Of a stretch of DNA of 64,000 nucleotides, positions 12,556 to 29,100 are shown one piece after another. The DNA lies in assembly GCA_035772405.1 (NCBI GenBank), contig JAYKKM010000048.1, positions 2,177,501-2,241,500 of the forward strand. Direction: 5' to 3'. The stretch is from Chrysogorgia sp. JL179-B06 (lineage: Eukaryota > Cnidaria > Anthozoa > Scleralcyonacea > Chrysogorgiidae). Below the pieces are notes generated by a model that saw only the letters and a program-made list of their open reading frames with translations, was not told the DNA's origin and made no database searches. The position numbers were made by a program, and so were the translations under genes. Each line of letters opens with the position of its first letter. The first letter of the stretch is position 1.

Positions 12556-12964
12556 ACCGGTGAGACATTCCGACCGGTGAGACATTCCGACCGGTGAGAC
12601 ATTCCGACCGGTGATACATTCCGACCGGTGATACATTCCGACCGGTGATACATTCCGACCGGTGATACATTCCGACCGGTGATACATTCCGACCGGTGAT
12701 GCATTCCGACCGGTGATACATTCCGACCGGTGATACATTCCGACCGGTGATACATTCCGACCGGTGATACATTCCGACCGGTGATACATTCCGACCGGTG
12801 ATACACTCTGACCGGTGATACACTCCGACCGGTGATACACTCTGACCGGTGATACACTCTGACCGGTGATACATTCCGACCGGTGATACATTCCGACCGG
12901 TGATACATTCCGACCGGTGATACATTCGGACCGGTGATACATTCGGACCGGTGATACATTCCGA

Positions 12965-13018
12965 CCTTTTGTTATTGTATTCGTCTGCTTGTTTTCCTTG
13001 GATTCCTGTACATTAGAC
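12965..13018. repeat. captured flank spacer, copy 4
   Basis: The spacer lies 460 bp after copy 3. The same 460-461 bp pairing is seen between copies 5 and 6, which shows that the pair was duplicated as a block. Confidence 0.75.
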
Positions 13019-16000
13019 CGGTGAGACATTCCGACCGGTGAGACATTCCGACCGGTGATACATTCCGACCGGTGATACATTCCGACCGGTGATACATTCC
13101 GACCGGTGATACATTCCGACCGGTGATACATTCCGACCGGTGATACATTCTGACCGGTGATACATTCTGACCGGTGATACATTCTGACCGGTGATACATT
13201 CTGACCGGTGATACATTCTGACCGGTGATACATTCTGACCGGTGATACATTCTGACCGGTGATACATTCTGACCGGTGATACATTCAGACCGGTGATACA
13301 TTCTGACCGGTGATACATTCTGACCGGTGATACATTCTGACCGGTGGTACATTCCGACCGGTGATACATTCTGACCGGTGATACATTCCGACCGGTGATA
13401 CATTCCGACCGGTGATACACTCCGACCGGTGATACATTCTGACCGGTGATACATTCTGACCGGTGATACATTCTGACCGGTGATACATTCGGACCGGTGA
13501 TACATTCCGACCGGTGATACATTCCGACCGGTGATACATTCTGACCGGTGATACATTCTGACCGGTGATACATTCTGACCGGTGATACATTCTGACCGGT
13601 GATACATTCTGACCGGTGATACATTCTGACCGGTGATACATTCTGACCGGTGATACATTCTGACCGGTGATACATTCTGACCGGTGATACATTCTGACCG
13701 GTGATACATTCTGACCGGTGATACATTCTGACCGGTGATACATTCTGACCGGTGATACATTCTGACCGGTGATACATTCAGACCGGTGATACATTCTGAC
13801 CGGTGATACATTCTGACCGGTGATACATTCTGACCGGTGGTACATTCCGACCGGTGATACATTCTGACCGGTGATACATTCCGACCGGTGATACATTCCG
13901 ACCGGTGATACACTCCGACCGGTGATACATTCTGACCGGTGATACATTCTGACCGGTGATACATTCTGACCGGTGATACATTCGGACCGGTGATACATTC
14001 CGACCGGTGATACATTCCGACCGGTGATACATTCTGACCGGTGATACATTCTGACCGGTGATACATTCTGACCGGTGATACATTCTGACCGGTGATACAT
14101 TCTGACCGGTGATACATTCTGACCGGTGATACATTCTGACCGGTGATACATTCAGACCGGTGATACATTCTGACCGGTGATACATTCTGACCGGTGATAC
14201 ATTCTGACCGGTGATACATTCGGACCGGTGATACATTCCGACCGGTGATACATTCCGACCGGTGATACATTCCGACCGGTGATACATTCCTACCGGTGAT
14301 ACATTCTGACCGGTGATACATTCTGACCGGTGATACATTCTGACCGGTGATACATTCGGACCGGTGATACATTCCGACCGGTGGTGCATTCCGACCGGTG
14401 ATACATTCCGACCGGTGATACATTTCGACCGGTGATACACTCTGACCGGTGATACATTCCGACCGGTGATACATTCCGACCGGTGATACATTCCGACCGG
14501 TGATACATTCCGACCGGTGATACATTCCGACCGGTGATACATTCCGACCGGTGATACATTCCGACCGGTGATACATTCCGACCGGTGATACATTCCGACC
14601 GGTGATACATTCCGACCGGTGATACATTCCGACCGGTGATACATTCCGACCGGTGATACATTCCGACCGGTGATACATTCCGACCGGTGATACATTCCGA
14701 CCGGTGATACATTCTGACCGGTGATACATTCTGACCGGTGATACATTCCGACCGGTGATACATTCTGACCGGTGATACATTCTGACCGGTGATACATTCC
14801 GACCGGTGATACATTCCGACCGGTGATACATTCCGACCGGTGATACATTCGGACCGGTGATACATTCGGACCGGTGATACATTCCGACCGGTGATACATT
14901 CCGACCGGTGATACATTCCGACCGGTGATACATTCCGACCGGTGATACATTCTGACCGGTGATACATTCCTACCGGTGATACATTCCGACCGGTGTTACA
15001 TTCCGACCGGTGATACATGCCGACCGGTGATACATTCCGACCGGTGATACATTTCGACCGGTGATACATTCCGACCGGTGATACATTCCGACCGGTGATA
15101 CATTCCGACCGGTGATACATTCCGACCGGTGATACATTCCGACCGGTGATACATTCCGACCGGTGATACACTCTGACCGGTGATACATTCCGACCGGTGA
15201 TACACTATGACCGGTGATACACTAGGACCGGTGATACATTCCGACCGGTGATACATTCCGACCGGTGATACATTCCGACCGGTGATACATTCCGACCGGT
15301 GATACATTCCGACCGGTGGTACATTCCGACCGGTGGTACATTCCGACCGGTGATACATTCCGACCGGTGATACATTCCGACCGGTGATACATTCTGACCG
15401 GTGATACATTCTGACCGGTGATACATTCGGACCGGTGATACATTCTGACCGGTGATACATTCTGACCGGTGATACATTCCGACCGGTGATACATTCCGAC
15501 CGGTGATACATTCCGACCGGTGATACATTCCGACCGGTGATACATTCTGACCGGTGATACATTCTGACCGGTGATACATTCTGACCGGTGATACATTCCG
15601 ACCGGTGATACATTCCGACCGGTGATACACTCCGACCGGTGATACATTCTGACCGGTGATACATTCTGACCGGTGATACATTCTGACCGGTGATACATTC
15701 GGACCGGTGATACATTCCGACCGGTGATACATTCCGACCGGTGATACATTCCGACCGGTGATACATTCTGACCGGTGATACATTCTGACCGGTGATACAT
15801 TCTGACCGGTGATACATTCTGACCGGTGATACATTCTGACCGGTGATACATTCTGACCGGTGATACATTCGGACCGGTGATACATTCCGACCGGTGATAC
15901 ATTCCGACCGGTGATACATTCCGACCGGTGATACATTCCTACCGGTGATACATTCTGACCGGTGATACATTCTGACCGGTGATACATTCTGACCGGTGAT

Positions 16001-16438
16001 ACATTCGGACCGGTGATACATTCCGACCGGTGGTGCATTCCGACCGGTGATACATTCCGACCGGTGATACATTTCGACCGGTGATACACTCTGACCGGTG
16101 ATACATTCCGACCGGTGATACATTCCGACCGGTGATACATTCCGACCGGTGATACATTCCGACCGGTGATACATTCCGACCGGTGATACATTCCGACCGG
16201 TGATACATTCCGACCGGTGATACATTCCGACCGGTGATACATTCCGACCGGTGATACATTCCGACCGGTGATACACTCTGACCGGTGATACACTCCGACC
16301 GGTGATACACTCTGACCGGTGATACACTCTGACCGGTGATACATTCCGACCGGTGATACATTCCGACCGGTGATACATTCCGACCGGTGATACATTCGGA
16401 CCCGCGGTGATACATTCGGACCGGTGATACATTCCGAC

Positions 16439-16489
16439 CTTTTGTTATTGTATTCGTCTGCTTGTTTTCCTTGGATTCCTGTACATTAG
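16439..16489. repeat. captured flank spacer, copy 5
   Basis: The spacer lies 3,934 bp after copy 3 and is preceded by the same rare CCCGCGGTG unit. This supports a block duplication of about 3.93 kb. Confidence 0.75.
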
Positions 16490-16899
16490 ACCGGTGAGAC
16501 ATTCCGACCGGTGAGACATTCCGACCGGTGAGACATTCCGACCGGTGATACATTCCGACCGGTGATACATTCCGACCGGTGATACATTCCGACCGGTGAT
16601 ACATTCCGACCGGTGATACATTCCGACCGGTGATGCATTCCGACCGGTGATACATTCCGACCGGTGATACATTCCGACCGGTGATACATTCCGACCGGTG
16701 ATACATTCCGACCGGTGATACATTCCGACCGGTGATACACTCTGACCGGTGATACACTCCGACCGGTGATACACTCTGACCGGTGATACACTCTGACCGG
16801 TGATACATTCCGACCGGTGATACATTCCGACCGGTGATACATTCCGACCGGTGATACATTCGGACCGGTGATACATTCGGACCGGTGATACATTCCGAC

Positions 16900-16952
16900 C
16901 TTTTGTTATTGTATTCGTCTGCTTGTTTTCCTTGGATTCCTGTACATTAGAC
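16900..16952. repeat. captured flank spacer, copy 6
   Basis: The spacer lies 3,935 bp after copy 4. It is the last spacer in the array; no further flank capture occurs from 17 kb to the right end. Confidence 0.75.
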
Positions 16953-18599
16953 CGGTGAGACATTCCGACCGGTGAGACATTCCGACCGGTGATACATTCC
17001 GACCGGTGATACATTCCGACCGGTGATACATTCCGACCGGTGATACATTCCGACCGGTGATACATTCCGACCGGTGATACATTCCGACCGGTGATACATT
17101 CCGACCGGTGATACATTCCGACCGGTGATACATTCTGACCGGTGATACATTCTGACCGGTGATACATTCTGACCGGTGATACATTCTGACCGGTGATACA
17201 TTCTGACCGGTGATACATTCTGACCGGTGATACATTCTGACCGGTGATACATTCTGACCGGTGATACATTCTGACCGGTGATACATTCCGACCGGTGATA
17301 CATTCTGACCGGTGATACATTCGACCGGTGATACATTCCGACCGGTGATACATTCTGACCGGTGATACATTCCGACCGGTGATACATTCTGACCGGTGAT
17401 ACATTCCGACCGGTGATACATTCTGACCGGTGATACATTCCGACCGGTGATACATTCTGACCGGTGATACATTCTGACCGGTGATACATTCTGACCGGTG
17501 ATACATTCTGACCGGTGATACATTCTGACCGGTGATACATTCTGACCGGTGATACATTCCGACCGGTGATACATTCCGACCGGTGATACATTCTGACCGG
17601 TGATACATTCTGACCGGTGATACATTCTGACCGGTGATACATTCTGACCGGTGATACATTCCGACCGGTGATACATTCTGACCGGTGATACATTCTGACC
17701 GGTGATACATTCTGACCGGTGATACATTCTGACCGGTGATACATTCTGACCGGTGATACATTCTGACCGGTGATACATTCCGACCGGTGATACATTCCGA
17801 CCGGTGATACATTCCGACCGGTGATACATTCTGACCGGTGATACATTCTGACCGGTGATACATTCTGACCGGTGATACATTCTGACCGGTGATACATTCT
17901 GACCGGTGATACATTCTGACCGGTGATACATTCTGACCGGTGATACATTCTGACCGGTGATACATTCTGACCGGTGATACATTCTGACCGGTGATACATT
18001 CTGACCGGTGATACATTCTGACCGGTGATACATTCTGACCGGTGATACATTCTGACCGGTGATACATTCCGACCGGTGATACATTCTGACCGGTGATACA
18101 TTCTGACCGGTGATACATTCTGACCGGTGATACATTCCGACCGGTGATACATTCTGACCGGTGATACATTCCGACCGGTGATACATTCCGACCGGTGATA
18201 CATTCCGACCGGTGATACATTCTGACCGGTGATACATTCTGACCGGTGATACATTCTGACCGGTGATACATTCTGACCGGTGATACATTCCGACCGGTGA
18301 TACATTCCGACCGGTGATACATTCTGACCGGTGATACATTCTGACCGGTGATACATTCTGACCGGTGATACATTCTGACCGGTGATACATTCTGACCGGT
18401 GATACATTCTGACCGGTGATACATTCTGACCGGTGATACATTCAGACCGGTGATACATTCTGACCGGTGATACATTCTGACCGGTGATACATTCTGACCG
18501 GTGATACATTCTGACCGGTGATACATTCCGACCGGTGATACATTCCGACCGGTGATACATTCCGACCGGTGATACATTCCTACCGGTGATACATTCTGA

Positions 18600-20180
18600 C
18601 CGGTGATTTCTGTGATACATTCTTGGTGATACATTCTGACCGGTGATACATTCGACCGGTGATACATTCCGACCGGTGACGGTGTGTACATTCCGACCGG
18701 TGATACATTCCGACCGGTGATACATTCCGACCGGTGATACACGACCGGTGATACATTCCGACCGGTGATACATTCCGACCGGTGATACATTGACGGTGAT
18801 ACATTCCGACCGGTGATACATTCCGACCGGTGATACATTCCGACCGGTGATACATTCTGACCGGTGATACATTCCGACCGGTGATACATTCCGACCGGTG
18901 ATACATCTGACCGGTGATACATTCTGACCGGTGATACATTCTGACCGGTGATACATGATACATTCCGACCGGTGATACATTCCGACCGGTGATACATTCT
19001 GACCGGTGATACATTCTGACCGGTGATACATTCCGACCGGTGATACATTCGACCGGTGATACATTCCGGTGATACATTCCGACCGGTGATACATTCCGAC
19101 CGGTGATACATTCCGACCGGTGATACATTCCGGTGATACATTCCGGTGATACATTCTGACCGGTGATACACATTCTGACGGTGATACATTCTGACCGGTG
19201 ATACATCGACCGGTGATACATTCCGACCGGTGATTGTGATACATTCTGACCGGTGATACATTCCTGACCGGTGATACATTCTGACCGGTGATACATTCTG
19301 ACCGGTGATACATTCTGACCGGTGATACATTCCGACCGGTGATACATTCCGACCGGTGATACATTCCGACCGGTGATACATTCGACCGGTGATACATTCC
19401 GACCGGTGATTACATTCTCCGACCGGTGATACATTCCTTGGACCGGTGATACATTCCTGACCGGTGATACATTCCGACCGGTGATACATTCCGACCGGTG
19501 ATACATTCTGACCGGTGATACATTCGACCGGTGATACATTCGACCGGTGATACATTCTGACCGGTGATACATTCGGTGATACATTCGACCGGTGATACAT
19601 TCCGACCGGTGATACATTCCGACCGGTGATACATTCTGACCGGTGATACATTCTGACCGGTGATACATTCCGACCGGTGATACATTCCGACCGGTGATAC
19701 ATTCTGACCGACCGGTGATACATCCGGTGATACATTCTGACCGGTGATACATTCCGACCGGTGATACATTCTGACCGGTGAACATTCCGACCGGTGATTC
19801 TGACCGGTGATACATTCTGACCGGTGATACATTCCGACCGGTGATACATTCCGACCGGTGATACATTCCGACCGGTGATACATTCCGACCGGTGATACAT
19901 TCCGACCGGTGATACATTCCGACCGGTGATACATTCCTACATTCCCGGTGATACATTCTGACCGGTGATACATTCCGACCGGTGATACATTCCGACCGGT
20001 GATACATTCGACCGGTGATACATTCTGACCGGTGATACATTCCGAACGGTGATACATTCGACCGGTGATACATTCCGACCGGTGATACATTCGGACCGGT
20101 GATACATTCCGACCGGTGACCGGTGATACCATTCTGAACCGGTGATACATTCTGACCGGTGATACATTCCGGTGATTTCC
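18600..20180. repeat. irregular tract inside the minisatellite
   Basis: Unit length breaks down here. There are partial units (cattccggtgatac, tacattgacggtg), small insertions (cattcttggtg, cctacattcccgg) and fused units (accgaccggtg). The flanks at 17.3-18.6 kb and from 20.2 kb are regular apart from sporadic one-base deletions. The concentration of errors over about 1.6 kb fits poor consensus or a collapsed assembly, or else a truly decayed tract. Confidence 0.7.
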
Positions 20181-23100
20181 GACCGGTGATACATTCCGAC
20201 CGGTGATACATTCCGACCGGTGATACATTCCGACCGGTGATACATTCCGACCGGTGATACATTCCGACCGGTGATACATTCTGACCGGTGATACATTCCG
20301 ACCGGTGATACATTCCGACCGGTGATACATTCCGACCGGTGATACATTCCGACCGGTGATACATTCTGACCGGTGATACATTCTGACCGGTGATACATTC
20401 TGACCGGTGATACATTTCCACCGGTGATACATTCTGACCGGTGATACATTCCGACCGGTGATACATTCCGACCGGTGATACATTCCGACCGGTGATACAT
20501 TCCGACCGGTGATACATTCCTGACCGGTGATACATTCCGACCGGTGATACATTCCGACCGGTGATACATTCTGACCGGTGATACATTCTGACCGGTGATA
20601 CATTCTGACCGGTGATACATTCCGACCGGTGATACATTCTGACCGGTGATACATTCCGACCGGTGATACATTCCGACCGGTGATACATTCTGACCGGTGA
20701 TACATTCTGACCGGTGATACATTCCGACCGGTGATACATTCCGACCGGTGATACATTCCGACCGGTGATACATTCCGACCGGTGATACATTCCGACCGGT
20801 GATACATTCCGACCGGTGATACATTCTGACCGGTGATACATTCTGACCGGTGATACATTCTGACCGGTGATACATTCCGACCGGTGATACATTCCGACCG
20901 GTGATACATTCCGACCGGTGATACATTCCGACCGGTGATACATTCTGACCGGTGATACATTCCGACCGGTGATACATTCTGACCGGTGATACATTCCGAC
21001 CGGTGATACATTCCGACCGGTGATACATTCTGACCGGTGATACATTCCGACCGGTGATACATTCCGACCGGTGATACATTCTGACCGGTGATACATTCTG
21101 ACCGGTGATACATTCCGACCGGTGATACATTCCGACCGGTGATACATTCCGACCGGTGATACATTCCGACCGGTGATACATTCTGACCGGTGATACATTC
21201 TGACCGGTGATACATTCTGACCGGTGATACATTCCGACCGGTGATACATTCTGACCGGTGATACATTCCGACCGGTGATACATTCCGACCGGTGATACAT
21301 TCGACCGGTGATACATTCCGACCGGTGATACATTCCGACCGGTGATACATTCCGACCGGTGATACATTCTGACCGGTGATACATTCCGACCGGTGATACA
21401 TTCCGACCGGTGATACATTCCGACCGGTGATACATTCCGACCGGTGATACATTCCGACCGGTGATACATTCCGACCGGTGATACATTCTGACCGGTGATA
21501 CATTCCGACCGGTGATACATTCCGACCGGTGATACATTCCGACCGGTGATACATTCCGACCGGTGATACATTCCGACCGGTGATACATTCCGACCGGTGA
21601 TACATTCCGACCGGTGATACATTCCGACCGGTGATACATTCCGACCGGTGATACATTCCGACCGGTGATACATTCCGACCGGTGATACATTCCGACCGGT
21701 GATACATTCCGACCGGTGATACATTCGACCGGTGATACGGTGATACATTCCGACCGGTGATACATTCCGACCGGTGATACATTCGGACCGGTGATACATT
21801 CCGACCGGTGATACATTCCGACCGGTGATACATTCCGACCGGTGATACATTCCGACCGGTGATACATTCCGACCGGTGATACATTCTGACCGGTGATACA
21901 TTCCGACCGGTGATACATTCCGACCGGTGATACATTCCGACCGGTGATACATTCCGACCGGTGATACATTCCGACCGGTGATACATTCCGACCGGTGATA
22001 CATTCCGACCGGTGATACATTCCGACCGGTGATACATTCCGACCGGTGATACATTCCGACCGGTGATACATTCCGACCGGTGATACATTCCGACCGGTGA
22101 TACATTCTGACCGGTGATACATTCCGACCGGTGATACATTCCGACCGGTGATACATTCCGACCGGTGATACATTCTGACCGGTGATACATTCCGACCGGT
22201 GATACATTCCGACCGGTGATACATTGACCGTGATACATTCCGACCGGTGATACATTCTGACCGGTGATACATTCCGACCGGTGATACATTCTGACCGGTG
22301 ATACATTCCGACCGGTGATACATTCCGACCGGTGATACATTCCGACCGGTGATACATTCCGACCGGTGATACATTCCGACCGGTGATACATTCTGACCGG
22401 TGATACATTCTGACCGGTGATACATTCCGACCGGTGATACATTCCGACCGGTGATACATTCCGACCGGTGATACATTCCGACCGGTGATACATTCCGACC
22501 GGTGATACATTCTGACCGGTGATACATTCTGACCGGTGATACATTCTGACCGGTGATACATTCCGACCGGTGATACATTCCGACCGGTGATACATTCCGA
22601 CCGGTGATACATTCCGACCGGTGATACATTCCGACCGGTGATACATTCCGACCGGTGATACATTCCGACCGGTGATACATTCCGACCGGTGATACATTCC
22701 GACCGGTGATACATTCCGACCGGTGATACATTCCGACCGGTGATACATTCCGACCGGTGATACATTCTGACCGGTGATACATTCTGACCGGTGATACATT
22801 CCGACCGGTGATACATTCTGACCGGTGATACATTCCGACCGGTGATACATTCCGACCGGTGATACATTCCGACCGGTGATACATTCCGACCGGTGATACA
22901 TTCTGACCGGTGATACATTCCGACCGGTGATACATTCCGACCGGTGATACATTCCGACCGGTGATACATTCCGACCGGTGATACATTCCGACCGGTGATA
23001 CATTCCGACCGGTGATACATTCCGACCGGTGATACATTCCGACCGGTGATACATTCCGACCGGTGATACATTCCGACCGGTGATACATTCCGACCGGTGA

Positions 23101-26100
23101 TACATTCTGACCGGTGATACATTCCGACCGGTGATACATTCCGACCGGTGATACATTCTGACCGGTGATACATTCTGACCGGTGATACATTCCGACCGGT
23201 GATACATTCCGACCGGTGATACATTCCGACCGGTGATACATTCCGACCGGTGATACATTCCGACCGGTGATACATTCTGACCGGTGATACATTCCGACCG
23301 GTGATACATTCCGACCGGTGATACATTCTGACCGGTGATACTACATTCCGACCGGTGATACATTCCGACCGGTGATACATTCCGACCGGTGATACATTCC
23401 GACCGGTGATACATTCCGACCGGTGATACATTCCGACCGGTGATACATTCCGACCGGTGATACATTCCGACCGGTGATACATTCCGACCGGTGATACATT
23501 CCGACCGGTGATACATTCCGACCGGTGATACATTCTGACCGGTGATACATTCTGACCGGTGATACATTCTGACCGGTGATACATTCCGACCGGTGATACA
23601 TTCCGACCGGTGATACATTCCGACCGGTGATACATTCCGACCGGTGATACATTCGGACCGGTGATACATTCCGACCGGTGATACATTCCGACCGGTGATA
23701 CATTCCGACCGGTGATACATTCCGACCGGTGATACATTCCGACCGGTGATACATTCCGACCGGTGATACATTCCGACCGGTGATACATTCCGACCGGTGA
23801 TACATTCCGACCGGTGATACATTCCGACCGGTGATACATTCCGACCGGTGATACATTCCGACCGGTGATACATTCCGACCGGTGATACATTCCGACCGGT
23901 GATACATTCCGACCGGTGATACATTCCGACCGGTGATACATTCCGACCGGTGATACATTCCGACCGGTGATACATTCCGACCGGTGATACATTCCGACCG
24001 GTGATACATTCCGACCGGTGATACATTCTGACCGGTGATACATTCTGACCGGTGATACATTCCGACCGGTGATACATTCCGACCGGTGATACATTCCGAC
24101 CGGTGATACATTCGACCGGTGATACATTCCGACCGGTGATACATTCCGACCGGTGATACATCGACCGGTGATACAATTCCGACCGGTGATACATTCCGAC
24201 CGGTGATACATTCCGACCGGTGATACATTCCGACCGGTGATACATTCCGACCGGTGATACATTCCGACCGGTGATACATTCCGACCGGTGATACATTCCG
24301 ACCGGTGATACATTCTGACCGGTGATACATTCTGACCGGTGATACATTCTGACCGGTGATACATTCTGACCGGTGATACATTCTGACCGGTGATACATTC
24401 TGACCGGTGATACATTCCGACCGGTGATACATTCCGACCGGTGATACATTCCGACCGGTGATACATTCCGACCGGTGATACATTCCGACCGGTGATACAT
24501 TCCGACCGGTGATACATTCCGACCGGTGATACATTCCGACCGGTGATACATTCCGACCGGTGATACATTCCGACCGGTGATACATTCCGACCGGTGATAC
24601 ATTCTGACCGGTGATACATTCTGACCGGTGATACATTCCGACCGGTGATACATTCCGACCGGTGATACATTCCGACCGGTGATACATTCCGACCGGTGAT
24701 ACATTCTGACCGGTGATACATTCCGACCGGTGATACATTCCGACCGGTGATACATTCCGACCGGTGATACATTCTGACCGGTGATACATTCTGACCGGTG
24801 ATACATTCCGACCGGTGATACATTCCGACCGGTGATACATTCTGACCGGTGATACATTCTGACCGGTGATACATTCCGACCGGTGATACATTCCGACCGG
24901 TGATACATTCCGACCGGTGATACATTCTGACCGGTGATACATTCCGACCGGTGATACATTCCGACCGGTGATACATTCTGACCGGTGATACATTCTGACC
25001 GGTGATACATTCCGACCGGTGATACATTCCGACCGGTGATACATTCGACCGGTGATACATTCCGACCGGTGATACATTCCGACCGGTGATACATTCCGAC
25101 CGGTGATACATTCCGACCGGTGATACATTCCGACCGGTGATACATTCCGACCGGTGATACATTCGACCGGTGATACATTCTGACCGGTGATACATTCTGA
25201 CCGGTGATACATTCCGACCGGTGATACATTCCGACCGGTGATACATTCCGACCGGTGATACATTCCGACCGGTGATACATTCCGACCGGTGATACATTCC
25301 GACCGGTGATACATTCCGACCGGTGATACATTCTGACCGGTGATACATTCTGACCGGTGATACATTCCGACCGGTGATACATTCCGACCGGTGATACATT
25401 CCGACCGGTGATACATTCCGACCGGTGATACATTCCGACCGGTGATACATTCCGACCGGTGATACATTCCGACCGGTGATACATTCCGACCGGTGATACA
25501 TTCCGACCGGTGATACATTCCGACCGGTGATACATTCCGACCGGTGATACATTCCGACCGGTGATACATTCCGACCGGTGATACATTCTGACCGGTGATA
25601 CATTCTGACCGGTGATACATTCCGACCGGTGATACATTCCGACCGGTGATACATTCCGACCGGTGATACATTCCGACCGGTGATACATTCCGACCGGTGA
25701 TACATTCTGACCGGTGATACATTCTGACCGGTGATACATTCCGACCGGTGATACATTCCGACCGGTGATACATTCCGACCGGTGATACATTCCGACCGGT
25801 GATACATTCCGACCGGTGATACATTCTGACCGGTGATACATTCTGACCGGTGATACATTCCGACCGGTGATACATTCCGACCGGTGATACATTCCGACCG
25901 GTGATACATTGATACATTCTGACCGGTGATACATTCCGACCGGTGATACATTCCGACCGGTGATACATTCCGACCGGTGATACATTCCGACCGGTGATAC
26001 ATTCCGACCGGTGATACATTCTGACCGGTGATACATTCCGACCGGTGATACACTCTGACCGGTGATACATTCTGACCGGTGATACATTCGACCGGTGATA

Positions 26101-29100
26101 CATTCCGACCGGTGATACATTCCGACCGGTGATACATTCCGACCGGTGATACATTCCGACCGGTGATACATTCTGACCGGTGATACATTCTGACCGGTGA
26201 TACATTCTGACCGGTGATACATTCCGACCGGTGATACATTCCGACCGGTGATACATTCCGACCGGTGATACATTCTGACCGGTGATACATTCTGACCGGT
26301 GATACATTCTGACCGGTGATACATTCTGACCGGTGATACATTCTGACCGGTGATACATTCTGACCGGTGATACATTCCGACCGGTGATACATTCCGACCG
26401 GTGATACATTCCGACCGGTGATACATTCGACCGGTGATACATTCCGACCGGTGATACATTCCGACCGGTGATACATTCCGACCGGTGATACATTCCGACC
26501 GGTGATACATTCCGACCGGTGATACATTCCGACCGGTGATACATTCCGACCGGTGATACATTCCGACCGGTGATACATTCCGACCGGTGATACATTCCGA
26601 CCGGTGATACATTCCGACCGGTGATACATTCTGACCGGTGATACATTCTGACCGGTGATACATTCCGACCGGTGATACATTCCGACCGGTGATACATTCC
26701 GACCGGTGATACATTCTGACCGGTGATACATTCCGACCGGTGATACATTCCGACCGGTGATACATTCCGACCGGTGATACATTCCGACCGGTGATACATT
26801 CCGACCGGTGATACATTCCGACCGGTGATACATTCCGACCGGTGATACATTCCGACCGGTGATACATTCCGACCGGTGATACATTCTGACCGGTGATACA
26901 TTCCGACCGGTGATACATTCCGACCGGTGATACATTCCGACCGGTGATACATTCTGACCGGTGATACATTCCGACCGGTGATACATTCTGACCGGTGATA
27001 CATTCTGACCGGTGATACATTCGGACCGGTGATACATTCCGACCGGTGATACATTCGGACCGGTGATACATTCCGACCGGTGATACATTCCGACCGGTGA
27101 TACATTCCGACCGGTGATACATTCCGACCGGTGATACATTCCGACCGGTGATACATTCCGACCGGTGATACATTCCGACCGGTGATACATTCCGACCGGT
27201 GATACATTCCGACCGGTGATACATTCCGACCGGTGATACATTCCGACCGGTGATACATTCCGACCGGTGATACATTCCGACCGGTGATACATTCCGACCG
27301 GTGATACATTCCGACCGGTGATACATTCCGACCGGTGATACATTCTGACCGGTGATACATTCTGACCGGTGATACATTCCGACCGGTGATACATTCCGAC
27401 CGGTGATACATTCCGACCGGTGATACATTCCGACCGGTGATACATTCGGACCGGTGATACATTCCGACCGGTGATACATTCCGACCGGTGATACATTCTG
27501 ACCGGTGATACATTCTGACCGGTGATACATTCGGACCGGTGATACATTCGGACCGGTGATACATTCTGACCGGTGATACATTCTGACCGGTGATACATTC
27601 CGACCGGTGATACATTCCGACCGGTGATACATTCGACCGGTGATACATTCCGACCGGTGATACATTCCGACCGGTGATACATTCCGACCGGTGATACATT
27701 CCGACCGGTGATACATTCCGACCGGTGATACATTCCGACCGGTGATACATTCTGACCGGTGATACATTCTGACCGGTGATACATTCTGACCGGTGATACA
27801 TTCGGACCGGTGATACATTCTGACCGGTGATACATTCCGACCGGTGATACATTCGACCGGTGATACATTCCGACCGGTGATACATTCCGACCGGTGATAC
27901 ATTCCGACCGGTGATACATTCCGACCGGTGATACATTCCGACCGGTGATACATTCCGACCGGTGATACATTCCGACCGGTGATACATTCCGACCGGTGAT
28001 ACATTCCGACCGGTGATACATTCCGACCGGTGATACATTCCGACCGGTGATACATTCGACCGGTGATACATTCCGACCGGTGATACATTCCGACCGGTGA
28101 TACATTCTGACCGGTGATACATTCTGACCGGTGATACATTCCGACCGGTGATACATTCCGACCGGTGATACATTCCGACCGGTGATACATTCCGACCGGT
28201 GATACATTCTGACCGGTGATACATTCTGACCGGTGATACATTCCGACCGGTGATACATTCCGACCGGTGATACATTCTGACCGGTGATACATTCGACCGG
28301 TGATACATTCCGACCGGTGATACATTCGACCGGTGATACATTCCGACCGGTGATACATTCCGACCGGTGATACATTCCGACCGGTGATACATTCCGACCG
28401 GTGATACATTCCGACCGGTGATACATTCCGACCGGTGATACATTCCGACCGGTGATACATTCCGACCGGTGATACATTCTGACCGGTGATACAACCGGTG
28501 ATACATTCCGACCGGTGATACATTCCGACCGGTGATACATTCCGACCGGTGATACATTCCGACCGGTGATACATTCTGACCGGTGATACATTCCGACCGG
28601 TGATACATTCCGACCGGTGATACATTCCGACCGGTGATACATTCCGACCGGTGATACATTCCGACCGGTGATACATTCCGACCGGTGATACATTCCGACC
28701 GGTGATACATTCCGACCGGTGATACATTCCGACCGGTGATACATTCCGACCGGTGATACATTCCGACCGGTGATACATCCGACCGGTGATACATTCCGAC
28801 CGGTGATACATTCTGACCGGTGATACATTCTGACCGGTGATACATTCTGACCGGTGATACATTCCGACCGGTGATACATTCCGACCGGTGATACATTCCG
28901 ACCGGTGATACATTCCGACCGGTGATACATTCTGACCGGTGATACATTCTGACCGGTGATACATTCCGACCGGTGATACATTCCGACCGGTGATACATTC
29001 CGACCGGTGATACATTCCGACCGGTGATACATTCTGACCGGTGATACATTCCGACCGGTGATACATTCTGACCGGTGATACATTCCGACCGGTGATACAT

